A DNA stretch of 64,000 bases from Saprospiraceae bacterium (GCA_016713025.1 JADJPZ010000004.1:1426001-1490000), one strand, 5' to 3'; shown: positions 36,395-47,326, numbered from the stretch's first letter. The notes: generated from the sequence alone by a model not told the origin. A program made the numbers and translations.

Positions 36395-37015
36395 TTAGCC
36401 TTTGGGTAACTGCGACTCCTCTACCAGATTGATCAATGTAAGACATAAAAAAATTAATTTTTCGTCTTCATTCATTGGTTTCAGTAAGTTAAAAGCCCTT
36501 GGAATAGTGTGATTTTTTAGCCTTGGATTTGAGATAAAACCAAAGTCCTTGTCATTTATGATTACCTTATGAGTGGGTAAGTGATCAGCCCCATCGACAG
36601 TACCTAATAATTTGTTTCTCAAACTGATGAATTTACCATCTTTGGTAAGAATTCCGGCTTCTGCATTGTTGATATAAATGTGGGTCTTGTCTGGTTTTAC
36701 AAGATAAACAAACTCATCGGTAGTTGTGGTGACCAATATCATTTTTTGTTGATTTGAATATTCACGAATAACATATGCAATCAGGTTCTCAAAATAAATA
36801 GTATCAAATATACCTTTGATGAGTTTAACAAAGCCTCTTTTTTTTGAAAAGTTACTTTGATTCAGAGACAGCAACTCCATTTCTTCATTAGTGAAAGGAA
36901 TTAATTTTTCCTTCAGTGGCTGAATTTCCGTCCTTAGTGCATTGATGTCCCTAACAAGTTGATTTTTAGAAACAGTAAGTCTGAATAAAAATTGGAAAAA
37001 ATCGGAAACTTTCAT
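36395..37015 (-). CDS. Hypothetical protein downstream of rpoD (206 aa)
   Basis: It starts at ATG 37015. The N-terminal ~50 residues are helical (LVRDINALRTEIQPLKEKL), then a beta-rich part with ILVTTTTDEFVYLVKPDKTHIYINN, and a helical end, EDEKLIFLCLTLINLVEESQ. No signal peptide, membrane segment or catalytic motif was found. It follows the sigma-factor gene by 51 bases in the same direction. I do not recognise a family. Confidence 0.6.
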   Translation of the reverse strand: MKVSDFFQFLFRLTVSKNQLVRDINALRTEIQPLKEKLIPFTNEEMELLSLNQSNFSKKRGFVKLIKGIFDTIYFENLIAYVIREYSNQQKMILVTTTTDEFVYLVKPDKTHIYINNAEAGILTKDGKFISLRNKLLGTVDGADHLPTHKVIINDKDFGFISNPRLKNHTIPRAFNLLKPMNEDEKLIFLCLTLINLVEESQLPKG

Positions 37016-37066
37016 GAAGTAAATAGGTAGGAGTACTTTTATTTATTGATTTTGAATACAAAAGTA

Positions 37067-37932
37067 CTAACCAAAAAACGATTTAAGTGCATTTTTATTC
37101 AATGATTTCCTCATTCGTCTGATTGCTCTTTCTTTTATTTGCCTTACTCGCTCTCTTGTGAGGTCATAGGCTTCACCTATTTCTTCAAGTGTGAGTGGCT
37201 TATTGCCTCCAAGGCCGTAATATGCAGATACTACTTGAATTTCACGTGGTGATAATATTTCGAGCCCATCTATTACTTCCTTTCTTACAGATTCTTCCAT
37301 TAGTTTGAGATCAGGACTATCTTCATCGCCATGGCTCATCATGTCTACGAGAGACAGGGCACCTTCATCATCGCTGAGAGGAGCGTCTACAGAAATGTGT
37401 CTGTTTCCACCTTTCAACATATTGATGATATCCTTTTCATTTACACCAAGTATTTCTGCCAATTCTTCATTTGAAGGCTCTCTTTCATTTTTTGTACGAA
37501 AGTTACATAAGCTTCATTGACTTTGTTATAGGCAGTCATTTTATTGAGAGGCAACCTCACCATTCTGGAGTATTCCACTATTGCTTGCAAGATGGATTGT
37601 CTGATCCACCATACTGCGTATGAAATAAACTTAAATCCTTTAGTTTCGTCAAATCTTTTTGCAGCTTTCATCAACCCAACATTGCCCTCATTGATTAGGT
37701 CTGCTAATGACAATCCCTGATTTTGATACTGTTTTGCTACAGAAACTACAAAGCGAAGATTAGCTTTTGTAAGTCTGTCTAATGCTTCTGCGTCACCAAG
37801 TCTTATTCTTTTGGCAAGTTCTGATTCTTCTTCTATCGTCAAAAGATCTATTCTCCCGATATCGACGAGGTATTTGTCCAAAGCAAGAGATTCTCTGGAT
37901 GTTATATTATTTGTGATCTTAAGTTGACGCAT
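37067..37932 (-). CDS. rpoD: Primary sigma factor RpoD (SigA type), one-base frameshift
   Basis: The 288-residue product is the short Bacteroidota primary sigma. It opens MRQLKITNNITSRESLALDKYL. Region 2 has ANLRFVVSVAKQYQNQGLSLADLINEGN and FDETKGFKFISYAVWWIRQSI. Region 3 follows, and region 4 has LSPREIQVVSAYYGLG and EIGEAYDLTRERVRQIKERAIRR. The frame breaks at a T6 run (37488-37493, minus-strand A6). Adding one A restores NEREPSNEELAEIL, as expected. Because a loss of this gene would be lethal, the break is very probably a sequencing or assembly error, or the cell carries another copy. Confidence 0.93.
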
Positions 37933-38199
37933 CTTTTATAAAATTATTTGGGCTTTTTTCTCCGTATTTTATGTTTTAATTCAGAGATCAGGGTTTCCGC
38001 TTATAATGACAATTGTAAGCCCAAAAAAGTTCATTTAAAGGTACAGATGTTATAAATTTTAAATTTTATGATTTGTTAGTGTCAAGTTAATAAATAGTGA
38101 TAAAAGATCTTTTTCAAAATTTGTGATCTTTTTGGAAGGTTTATTGTTTCAAACGTCAAATAAGATTTATATTTATCAGGTCTTAAATACATACCACCA

Positions 38200-39057
38200 A
38201 TGGATTCAAAAATTATCCGTCTTTATGATGAGTATACTCATAAGCCACTCAACAGAAAGGACTTTATCACCAGGATGATACAACTCACAGGAAGTATAAC
38301 CACTGCTATGAGTATGATATCATTGCTTGAAAACAATAACGAAAGAACGATCACTAAAGAAACTGAAGCTGGCCTATTTACAGAAAGTGTAGAATGGACC
38401 GCTGAAGGTGGACAAATGAGAGGATATCTCGCAAGACCTGAAAAAATGGCCAAATATCCGGGAGTCATCATCATCCATGAAAACCGGGGACTCAATGAAC
38501 ATATCAAGGATGTCACTCGAAGGGCTGCTCTTGCCGGTTTTGTGGCATTAGCTCCGGATGGATTGTCCCAACTAGGTGGCACTCCGGCAAATGCTGATGA
38601 AGCAAGAGCTCTGTTCAGCAAACTGGATTCTGCTCAGAATACTAAAAACTTTTCTTCAGCTGTAAAGTATCTCAACTTGAGAAATGATTGCAACAGCAAT
38701 ACCGGTTGTGTCGGATTTTGTTGGGGAGGCGCAATGGCCAATCAACTTGCCATCCATGCAGAAAATTTGAAAGGAGCAGTGGCTTTCTATGGGAAACAAG
38801 CTGCAAAAGAAGATGTTATAAAATTAAAATGCCCTGTTCAACTACACTATGCCGAAAAAGATGAAAGGATCAATGCGGGTATGGCTGAATATGAAGCAGA
38901 ATTAAAAGCTCAAAATAAGGTATATGAACAATATTTTTATCAGGGTGTAGATCATGCATTTCATAATAATACTTCCGAAGCGCGTTACAATGCAGAAGCT
39001 GCTAATTTAGCATGGGAACGAACATTATCATTTTTGAACAAATACCTTGTAAAGTAA
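38200..39057 (+). CDS. Dienelactone hydrolase family alpha/beta hydrolase
   Basis: The protein has 285 residues. An N-terminal ~45-residue helical segment precedes the hydrolase. Catalytic features follow: VIIIHENRGLNEHIKDVTRR is the DLH N-terminal motif, GFCWGGAMANQ carries the nucleophilic cysteine at about residue 172, an aspartate lies in YAEKDERINAG, and a histidine in VDHAFHNNT. The Cys-Asp-His triad is complete. Substrates range from dienelactones to small esters; the true one cannot be told. It stands alone, divergent from rpoD. Confidence 0.88.
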   Translation: MDSKIIRLYDEYTHKPLNRKDFITRMIQLTGSITTAMSMISLLENNNERTITKETEAGLFTESVEWTAEGGQMRGYLARPEKMAKYPGVIIIHENRGLNEHIKDVTRRAALAGFVALAPDGLSQLGGTPANADEARALFSKLDSAQNTKNFSSAVKYLNLRNDCNSNTGCVGFCWGGAMANQLAIHAENLKGAVAFYGKQAAKEDVIKLKCPVQLHYAEKDERINAGMAEYEAELKAQNKVYEQYFYQGVDHAFHNNTSEARYNAEAANLAWERTLSFLNKYLVK

Positions 39058-39268
39058 GTATTTAAGTAGGGTCTGCTTGGTTTAAACTAAACAATTGGCT
39101 ATTAGTTATATGTATTAAAATTTATTGGTTTCGATGCATGGCATTGTACTCATTTTGACTAAAACATTTGCACTTCACTCAGTCTTTTGCCCTGTGCGGG
39201 CGGCAGTTACTTTTTTGCATTGCCAAGTCGAGTAGGCAAGCGGGAGTTTCACCCGCAAGCCTCTCACG

Positions 39269-39302
39269 GAACCGTGCTTGAAGATCTCCCTTCACACGGC
39301 TC
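39269..39302 (-). ncRNA. Group II intron domain V
   Basis: On the minus strand the 34-base segment starts GAGCCGTGTG and ends GCACGGTTC, pairing as the domain V hairpin with a GAUC-type tetraloop region. It is followed by a domain VI-like stem (GCTTGCGGG with CCCGC). Domain V is the most conserved part of group II ribozymes. It lies 21 bases downstream of the reverse transcriptase stop. Confidence 0.8.
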
Positions 39303-39322
39303 TTGATGCGGTTAAAACCTTT

Positions 39323-40559
39323 TCAACAATACCCTTTTGACCAATGATAGAAAAGCTCTGGCTTTTCTTTTCTTATCATTTCATACATGTTCAACGCTTC
39401 TTTTGACCCTGTTTTATACTTCTTTCTAATCCACTTCAATATCCGTTTATTAAAATTATAAAAGCAGGTGTTTAGTCCACGTTTTGTGAAGAGACCATAA
39501 TAATTTGTCCATCCAATCAATTTGCTATTTATTCTTGCTGCAATGTCCTGTATTTCTAAATCAGTATGTTTCATCGCTTTATTAATTCGAAACTCTTCCA
39601 TTATCTTTTCTTACTGCTTTTGCTGATGTCTCCCTAAGAATCCTAACAAGATTTGTTTGTCTTTCATTATCATCTTGGAAGGTTTAAAGCTAAAGCCCAG
39701 AAAATCAAATGTTACATGTTCATGGTTTGCTTTCCGTCGATAATCTTTGCAATAGGCTATCTTTGTTTTGCTTTCTTTGATGCTTAGTTTCACTTCTCCG
39801 AGACGTTGCTTGATTTGTGTAAGTATATGTTGTGCTTGTCGTTCACTTTTACAGTGGACTACTACATCATCCGCATATCTTACAAATCTTACATCAGGAT
39901 GGTTTTTTATCAAACCATTTATCTAATGTAAAGTGCAGATATAAGTTTGCTAATAAAGGGCTTATAACTCCGCCTTGTGGAGTGCCTTTGCCTTCCTTAT
40001 TCCTTATACTTCCATCTTTGTCTTGGATTGGCATTTCTAACCATCTTTTAACATACATCAATACCCATTTCTCAGGCATAACATGTGCTACTGCCTTTAG
40101 CATGATTTCATGGTCTATCTCATCGAAGAATTTACTGATATCCATGTCTATCACCCAATCATATTGATAGCAATTCTTAATTACTGTTTGTAATGCTTGA
40201 TGTGCGCTCTTTAATGGGCGATAACCATAACTATCTTGGTGAAAAATTCCATCTATGCGACTTTCCATATATTCCTTCACTACTTGTTGACTGATTCTGT
40301 CTCGTATTGTAGGAATACCCAACTTGCGCTTCGTTCCGTCTTTCTTTGGGATTTCTACTTCTCTAACTGCACTTGGATGGTAGCTTCCTGAAGCCAGTCG
40401 GCTCCATATACTATGGAGATTACTACTTAACTTCTTTTCGAATGCCTTCCAAGTTTCTTCATCTACTCCAACGGCTTTCCCGCCCTTACGCAGCTTTAAA
40501 TATGCCTGCGTAACCCAATGACGTTCGATTGGTATGCTTTGGTTTACTCTTACTTCCAT
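39323..40559 (-). pseudogene. ltrA: Group II intron reverse transcriptase/maturase, frameshifted
   Basis: Three frames join into a ~410-residue RT. The first (40559 to ~39900) has the RT palm blocks KAVGVDEETW, GIPTIRDRISQQVV and DQDISKFFDEIDHE-like VIDMDISKFFDEIDHE, and TPQGGVISPLLAN. The second has the active-site RYADDVVVH. The third has the group II maturase-type domain, IAARINSKLIGWTNYYG. The first break is an extra base in a T6 run at 39903-39908. The second, near 39600-39640, needs two indels. Either the protein is decayed or several assembly errors have hit it. It would aid splicing and mobility. Confidence 0.87.
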
Positions 40560-41350
40560 TTCAATCTTCCTCCTCTACGGAGTTGTTTAATGTTAAATAA
40601 TATCCACATCCTAAGCCCTTCGCTATTACCAACTTTCATTGGCCTTTAAAGCACTACTATGGCTTAGTCCGACTACCACATAACGCATCTTCTGCGCTGC
40701 CATATGTGGTTCTCCCAAGTTTTATATTGAAGCCCAATATACATTCATGTCGTCTTTACACCGATGGATACATTGCCAGTAATTAGGCGTCCGCAATGCT
40801 TATCTCTGAGTCCTTTTTACAACCCGATTTTATCCATATCTCTGTTTTTTCGATGTTTCATCAACGATTCATTCGCATTCATCTCTGTATATCATACCTG
40901 ACGTTTTAATACGCCTTTTCTCTTTACGCTTTCTACATTTCAATTACTCGTTTTGCAGAAAAGAGCGGTTTGACAAGTTACCCTAAAATCCCTTGCCGAT
41001 ACTTCGCAACATGGTCACTCATGTTGTTGTATCATCTTCAATATAACATGGTAGGCTTTCACCAACCTACCTTCGTGGCACACAAAAAGTAACCAAAAAA
41101 CGCTAGTTCAAAAAAAGGTGATTGCGAAGCTCCGTTCATTCTCGACTCAAAATGCTTTTTCTATCGCCTTGATTATGAATCGTTTAATTTGTATCATTGT
41201 AGACCGGCGATAGACGCACTTTTGACTCTTCATTCTCTATCACTTGTTTTTGAACGATTTACCAGACCAATAGCTGTCTTTAAATTGAATATTTTGACTT
41301 TTTCAGCAGGCCTAAGTATCTTCCTTTTTTACAAAATTGTATTTTAATCC

Positions 41351-41449
41351 AATGCCGCTTAGTTAAGACATCTTTATGAAGTCTTTCCCTTGTAAGGGAA
41401 AGATTTAGATAGGGTAAAAATAAAAAAAAATCCTTAACTAATCGACATT
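41351..41449. repeat. MITE-like element, family B, copy 1 (99 bp)
   Basis: Terminal inverted repeats start AATGCCGCTTAGTTAAG and, from the other side, AATGTCGATTAGTTAAG. A perfect 10-bp inner hairpin (TCTTTCCCTT with its complement) is at 41382-41403. It abuts family A copy 2. No gene is seen in this 559-base gap. Confidence 0.65.
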
Positions 41450-41454
41450 GATTT

Positions 41455-41634
41455 GTGTGTATAACAAACTGCACAAATACTTAAATTCCCTCGCTACCTT
41501 CATTCCCTTATAGGGACGACCCACGCCAATGCTTTCAATATTAGTGCTGGTCTCCCCTTTAAGGTGTTGGTGGTAAGTATTGGCAAATGTAGCAAGTTAT
41601 TTTTTTTCACAAAAGTGCAATATGTTATACACAC
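41455..41634. repeat. MITE-like element, family A, copy 2
   Basis: The termini GTGTGTATAACAAACTGCAC and the complement ending TGTTATACACAC match those of 5737-5874. The 180-bp copy shares the internal CTCGCTACC and GGGACGACCCAC blocks but has a different centre. It abuts the four-helix membrane protein gene. Confidence 0.75.
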
Positions 41635-41642
41635 CATTGATT

Positions 41643-42080
41643 TTAATCTCTCAACTTATTTTCATGCTTTTTGGCTAAAACCACTAAAAACCTGATGAGA
41701 TTAACAATAGACAGAAACACAAGATACCCAAAGGTCAAAACCATGTAAATCCATCTTACCGAACCGGCCTCTTTGATAGAAACACCGCTGATTGCCCAAG
41801 CCATAATACCACCTATCATTAGCATCATTGAAAAACTTATAATGGAATGCAACCAATATTTATTGGTGTCCTTTGCCCCAAAGCCCAAAATACTATTAGC
41901 TAAAGCAAAAAATAGGATCATACCACATTGGATCACCCAAGGCATAATATGTGCACTTTTAGAATAAGGGGCAGTAGGTATCAGGTTGGAGAAAATCATA
42001 AAAAATACAGTCGCCACCAAGACAACTCCAACTTGCCTGAATGGTGAAATTTCTCTGTCTAAGATGGACTGGTCACTCAT
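41643..42080 (-). CDS. Four-helix integral membrane protein (145 aa)
   Basis: Four hydrophobic segments lie at about residues 17-33, 48-66, 80-100 and 110-135. A basic tail, AKKHENKLRD, follows. The first loop contains PTAPYSKSAHIM. The topology is like small DUF-type inner-membrane proteins of Bacteroidota; no named family is recognised. The gene is isolated, with MITE-like elements on both sides. No signal for a partner was found. Confidence 0.55.
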   Translation of the reverse strand: MSDQSILDREISPFRQVGVVLVATVFFMIFSNLIPTAPYSKSAHIMPWVIQCGMILFFALANSILGFGAKDTNKYWLHSIISFSMMLMIGGIMAWAISGVSIKEAGSVRWIYMVLTFGYLVFLSIVNLIRFLVVLAKKHENKLRD

Positions 42081-42214
42081 GCCTACATTTTGATATAGTT
42101 CAATAATAATAAATCCATTGAATTGTTTTGAAATCTGTTGAGTTTTATTTAAGGTTTTGACCTTCCATCTAAGAGATTGATGGTTATAATCAATAAAATA
42201 TTAGGTTTAATTTC

Positions 42215-42552
42215 AATATCGTTTAGTTAAGGCCATATTATGTAGTCCTTCCCTTCTAAGGGCTACCGTCTGCACATAAGTATAAAAGTTCCGGCATGAT
42301 AAATATTTGAAAATATTTTTGAGAAAAGTGCCTCTTTTTAACTGTATTTACCCATCCCCGACCCTTCCCTAAAAATGGAAGGGTGACTCGCAACGCTTGG
42401 CATTTGAACGTAATTCATGAAAAATAGTTTTTTATTTTATAAAGAAGGGTTCAGAATCACACACCACCTAAGATGTGTGTAAACGGTAGCTTCTAAGGGA
42501 AGGATTTAGGATGGGTAAAAACAAGCAAAAATTACTTTACCTAAACGACATT
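42215..42552. repeat. MITE-like element, family B, copy 2 (338 bp)
   Basis: The left end AATATCGTTTAGTTAAG and the right end, read from its own side AATGTCGTTTAGGTAAAG, match family B. A 15-base direct repeat, ATTAGGTTTAATTTC, flanks it at 42200-42214 and 42550-42564. It fills most of the gap before the GH92 gene. No coding content. Confidence 0.6.
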
Positions 42553-42719
42553 AGGTTTAATTTCCACATTATTTCAAATATACGTCACCACTAATTCATG
42601 TTACTTAAAAAAGCCAGCTGCGAATAAATGTTTTACTTTACTTTTATGTCGTTAAACTTAAATATCTTTATGTTTGCGTTGTTTTCATTACTTTTGTTCT
42701 ATAAATATAAATCAGTCCT

Positions 42720-44926
42720 ATGTCAAAGTTTATAACACTATGGTCCGTTTTTTTAATGCTTATTGTAGCAGCGTGTACAAGTACATCACCAAAAGTTGTA
42801 TATTCGGAGAGACTTACAGAATTCGTAGATCCATTCATAGGGACAGCATTTCATGGACATACTTATCCCGGTGCTGCTTATCCTTTTGGGCAAATTCAAT
42901 TGAGCCCCGATAATGGCACACAGGGTTGGGACTGGTGCTCGGGTTATCATTATTCAGATAGCATTCTGGCTGGTTTCAGTCATCTCCATCTCAGTGGGAC
43001 GGGCATAGGAGATCTTGCAGATATATCATTTCTACCGGTATCAAGTGATGTGACATTTAAGAAAGGCGAAAAAAACGCTGACTTTGTCTCCCGTTATGCC
43101 GGAAAATACAGCCATGACCAGGAAAAAGCTAGCCCTGGATTCTATTCTGTGACATTAAAAAACAGTAATATCAAAGCTGAGTTGACAGTCACTGAAAGAG
43201 CCGGATTACACAGGTATACATTTCCGGAGGGCGGAGAGAACAACCTGATCATCAATCTTGGATTTGCCATCAACTGGGATAACCCATACAAAACATCACT
43301 TAAAGTGGTAGATAGTACATTGGTCACCGGCACACGTTTGTCCAATGGTTGGGCAAAAGATCAGCATGTATATTTTGCAGCCAGATTCTCAGCTCCTATT
43401 GCGAAATCTATGATTGCTACAGTTGGAGGAACTGCCAGGACGGTTGGTGTACTAAAATTCAATCAAAAAAATGTTATGGTCAAAGTAGGTATTTCTTCGG
43501 TTAGTGCTGAAAATGCTTTGGCAAATTTAGATTCTTCACTTAATGGGTGGGATTTTGAAGCCACTGTCAATGCAGCCTCTGATGCCTGGGAGAAAGAATT
43601 ATCAAAAATCAGAATTCAATCAAACGATAATGATCAGAAGACCATTTTTTATACGTCTTTATACCACGCTATGGTGGCACCTTCACTTTTTCAGATTCAA
43701 ATGGAGAATTCAAAGGGGTAAATGGTGATGTACAAAAGGCAGCAGGATACAATCGATACACTATTTTTTCATTATGGGACACTTATCGGGCTTTACATCC
43801 TCTTTTCACATTGACCCAGCAATCGAGAGTCAATGATATGGTAAAATCAATGCTCGATCATTACCGCCAAACAGGACTATTACCGGTATGGGAGCTTGTA
43901 GGAAACGAAACCTGGTGCATGGTGGGAAACCATTCAATTTCAGTCATTGCAGAAGCTATCCTAAAAGGAATCGGGGATTTTGATCATGAGTTGGCATACG
44001 AAGCGATGAAAGTGACTTCAATGAACAATAGAGATGGAATGGGTTTGTATGATAAACTTGGGTATATGCCGGCAGACTCCATTCAGCAATCAGTAGCAAA
44101 GTCAGAAGAAATAGCCATTGACGATTGGGCAGTAGCTGCGGTGGCAAAAAAATTGGGCAAAACCGCAGATGCGGCTTATTTTGCCAAACGAGCATTAAAT
44201 TACCGAAATTACTTCGATAAGGTGACGGGATTTATGCGCGGCAAACTTGCAAACGGACAATGGACGACACCATTCGACCCTGCTTTTTCTAAACATGAAG
44301 GAAGTGATTACACCGAAGGAAATGCATGGCAATATTTATGGCTTGCACCACACGATGTGAGCGGTTTGATAGATTTATTGGGCGGAAAAGAACCCTTTGC
44401 TGCAAAACTTGATCAGTTATTTTCTGTAAAAGAAGGCGTTACAGGCGAGGAGGCATCCAGCGATATCTCCGGATTAATCGGTGCTTATGCCCATGGAAAC
44501 GAACCGGGACATCACACTACTTTCCTTTTCAACTATGCGGGAAAACCTTGGCGTACTCAGGAACTAAACCGCCAGATTCAAACAACAATGTACACAACAG
44601 CTCCCGATGGCTTGTGTGGTAATGAAGACTGTGGCCAAATGTCCGCATGGTATATTTTCAGCGCTATGGGTTTCTATCCGGTCAACCCATCCGAACTCAC
44701 CTATCAATTTGGCTCACCAATAGTACAAGAAGCTAAAATAGAGATCGCTCCTGGAAAATTCTTTACCATGAAAGCGCCATTAGCATCTGTCGAAAACAAA
44801 TATATCCAGGAAGTAAAATTAAATGGTCAGAATCTGCAACGCCATTTTATCACTCATCAGGAAATTATGGATGGTGGCACACTGGAGTTCACCATGGGAC
44901 CGAAAGCTAATAAAAGTTTAAACTAA
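42720..44926 (+). CDS. GH92 family glycosidase (alpha-mannosidase type), one-base frameshift
   Basis: The repaired product is 735 residues. It has a lipoprotein-like leader (LIVAACTS) and the GH92 opening VDPFIGTAFHGHTYPGAAYP, SPDNGTQGWDWCSGYHY and FSHLHLSGTG. The second half has NGDVQKAAGYNRYTIFSLWD, GNETWCMVGNHS, TEGNAWQYLW, GNEPGHHT and CGNEDCGQMSAWY, with the usual catalytic acids. The frame breaks in a T5 run at 43687-43691; adding one T restores FSDSNGEFKGVNG. Calcium-dependent exo-alpha-mannosidases of this family trim N-glycans. It is 87 bases upstream of the fucosidase gene, suggesting a small glycan-degrading operon. Confidence 0.9.
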
Positions 44927-45013
44927 AAGAAAGATCAGCCAAACAATGAAATGATTTGTAATTTGAATATCTTGATCCGATAATTTCCAAAAAAACAAAA
45001 ATTAAACCAAAGC

Positions 45014-46869
45014 ATGAAAAAATGTGTATACTTCCTCATCCTTCTGTTTGGATCCTTAAATTCGTATAGTCAAAAAGACTTTATGAACGAGTCTCAAAAA
45101 GAGAAGGAAATCCGAATGAAATGGTGGCAGGATGCTACTTTCGGAATGTTTATACATTGGGGACTTTATGCAATTCCGGCCGGAGAATACAATGGAAAAG
45201 GTGGTGGCGCAGAGTGGATCATGGAGACCCATAAAATTCCGACACCTGAATATGAAAAATTTGCTAGTCAATTTAACCCACAAAAATTCAATGCCTTGGA
45301 ATGGGTGCAAACAGCCAAAAATGCAGGCATGAAATATATGGTGATTACTTCCAAACATCATGACGGATTTTGTCTCTGGGATAGTAAATACACGGATTAT
45401 GATGTAATAGATGCAACTCCATTCAAAAGAGATATCATGAAAGAACTTTCTGATGCCTGCAAAAATGAAGGAATTGTATTCGGAATGTATCATTCCATTA
45501 TGGATTGGCATCATCCGGATGCGAAATCTAAAGATTATCCTCACCAGTCCAAGACGAATCCCGATTTTGACCATTACAGGGAAAATTATCTGAAACCACA
45601 ATTGAAAGAACTTGTTGAGAATTATGACCCTGCTATTTTATGGTTTGATGGTGAGTGGATACCGGAATGGACTGAAGTCCAGGGAAAAGACTTGTATAAT
45701 TTCGTAAGAAATCTTAAGCCATCTATAATCATCAACAATCGTGTAGGCAAAGGTCGTGGCGGAATGCAAGGAATGAATAAATATAAAAATGCAGCCGGTG
45801 ATTTTGGCACTCCAGAGCAAGAAATCCTTGAAGTATTTTCAAAAGAATATTGGGAAAGTTGTATCACATTAAATAATAGTTGGGGCTATAGCAAAGAAGA
45901 TAAAAAATGGAAATCTCCTCAAACAATTATCAATACTTTGGTAGATATAAGTGCAAAAGGTGGCAATTTACTGCTCAATGTAGGTCCAAAGGCAGACGGC
46001 ACTATACCTTTGGAAAGTGTACAAAATCTTGAAGAAGTAGGAAAATGGCTGAAAATAAATCATGAAGCTATTTTTAAAACTAATGCTATTCCACACTTTA
46101 AAGAAGGAGACGATATAAGATTCACACAAACACAAGACAGCAAGTATGTCTATGCCATAGCAAATAATAACATTACCAATGAATTGGTGATTCAATCTGT
46201 TAAACCTCTGAAAGGATCCAAGATAAATCTAATAGGTACTGAAAGGACGCTTGATTGGTCCTGGAGTAAAAAGAAATTAAAAATTCAACTCCCTGAAAAC
46301 TTACCTTCAAGTCATGGTTTCGCTGTAAAAATAGAAGGAATCAGTGTAGGAAAAGGGTACACAGTGAGTACTTCTCCGGTCGCTGTAAAACACAAGGCAG
46401 CTTTATCATCCGTTACCTACACTACCCCACCAAATGATATGTATGGATTGGATAAAAATAATGCATTGACAGATGGGAAATTGGGTACCAAAAAATATGA
46501 TGATGGGTATTGGTTAGGCTGGTTTGGGCATGATATAGAAGCTGTTGTTGACTTAAAAAAGTTACAGCAGTAAACTACTTTTCTCTTCATTGTCTACAAA
46601 GTACGAACGCCTGGATCGTCTATCCCAAATCTTTAACCTGGTGGGGATCAACTGATAACAAAATATGGAACCAAATCCACCATTTTGAAACAAATGCCAG
46701 TGCCGGCCATCATGGAGAATTGACCCAATCATTTGAATATAAAACGGAAACCAAAAATAAATATCGTTACATTAAAGTAAAAGCAGCATGTTATGGCACT
46801 TTGCCGGATGGTCACCCGGGAGCAGGAAACAAGGCTTGGGTGTTTGCTGATGAGATCATTATAAGATGA
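45014..46869 (+). CDS. GH29 alpha-L-fucosidase with C-terminal carbohydrate-binding-like domain, one-base frameshift
   Basis: The repaired product is ~618 residues with a signal peptide (residues 1-19). The GH29 domain carries WWQDATFGMFIHWGLYAIPAG, EYEKFASQFNP, HHDGFCLWDS and ILWFDGEW with the nucleophile aspartate, plus NNSWGYSKEDKKWKS. After residue ~480 a discoidin-like (F5/8 C) tail runs: YDDGYWLGWFGHDIEAVVDL, then WIVYPKSLTWWGSTDN and YRYIKVKAACYGTLP. The frame breaks at an A6 run (46555-46560), and adding one A restores KKVTAVNYFS. It hydrolyses terminal alpha-L-fucose and pairs with the GH92 gene upstream. Confidence 0.9.
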
Positions 46870-46910
46870 TCATATCCAAAAAAAATAATCAAAAGCTAAT
46901 AATTGTAAAC

Positions 46911-47264
46911 ATGGAAATATATGTAGGAAGGATTCCATTTAAATGGAAAGAAAAGGATCTCTATGAACTTTTTGAACCTTATGGAAAGTTGACACAGGCT
47001 GTCATAATTATTGACAAGATCACACGCCAGAATAAAGGATTTGGATTTGTTACAATAGATGATAACAACTCAGGTATCAGAGCTATAGAAGCCCTGAATA
47101 ACAAGGAGATTGATGGTAGAAATATCATAGTTTCTATAAGTAATCCAAAAGAAAAAGGATCATCCGGCAATAATGTGAGAACTAAAGGTCGAAATGAAGA
47201 TAAGACAACTCACCATACAAAACCGGCAAAAAAACTGCCACCATGGCTTAGAAAAGAGTATTGA
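46911..47264 (+). CDS. RRM-domain RNA-binding protein
   Basis: The start is taken at ATG 46911 (MEIYVGRIPFKW), which places RNP2 (IYVGRI) at the very N-terminus, as usual for the short bacterial RRM proteins; a longer frame from 46866 overlaps the fucosidase. RNP1 is KGFGFVTI. The beta4 strand GRNIIVSISN and a basic, low-complexity tail (GNNVRTKGRNEDKTTH) follow. At 117 residues it resembles cyanobacterial Rbp and Bacteroidota RRM proteins, which bind single-stranded RNA. Confidence 0.88.
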   Translation: MEIYVGRIPFKWKEKDLYELFEPYGKLTQAVIIIDKITRQNKGFGFVTIDDNNSGIRAIEALNNKEIDGRNIIVSISNPKEKGSSGNNVRTKGRNEDKTTHHTKPAKKLPPWLRKEY

Positions 47265-47326
47265 TGAAGAGTAATTGGACAAAATTTCGATCAAAACTTT
47301 AGAGTATGTGATGTTCTTCATACACT

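Larger units (their letters stand above)
39226..41083 (-). mobile_element. Group II intron inserted in a GTTAC-T/A inverted repeat
   Basis: The intron reads on the minus strand. The 5' end is taken at GTGTGCC (41083), and the 3' end near 39226-39229 after domains V and VI. Outside the intron, the 5' exon ends GGTTACTTTTT and the 3' exon has AAAAAAGTAACTGCC, so the target was a short inverted repeat that could form a hairpin. The region 40560-41083 upstream of the reverse transcriptase has no gene and holds the intron RNA. The exact 3' boundary is uncertain by a few bases. Confidence 0.75.

Noticed and set aside
40560..41083. A protein-coding gene upstream of the intron reverse transcriptase
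   Set aside because: No protein-like frame; the segment fits the structured RNA part of the group II intron.
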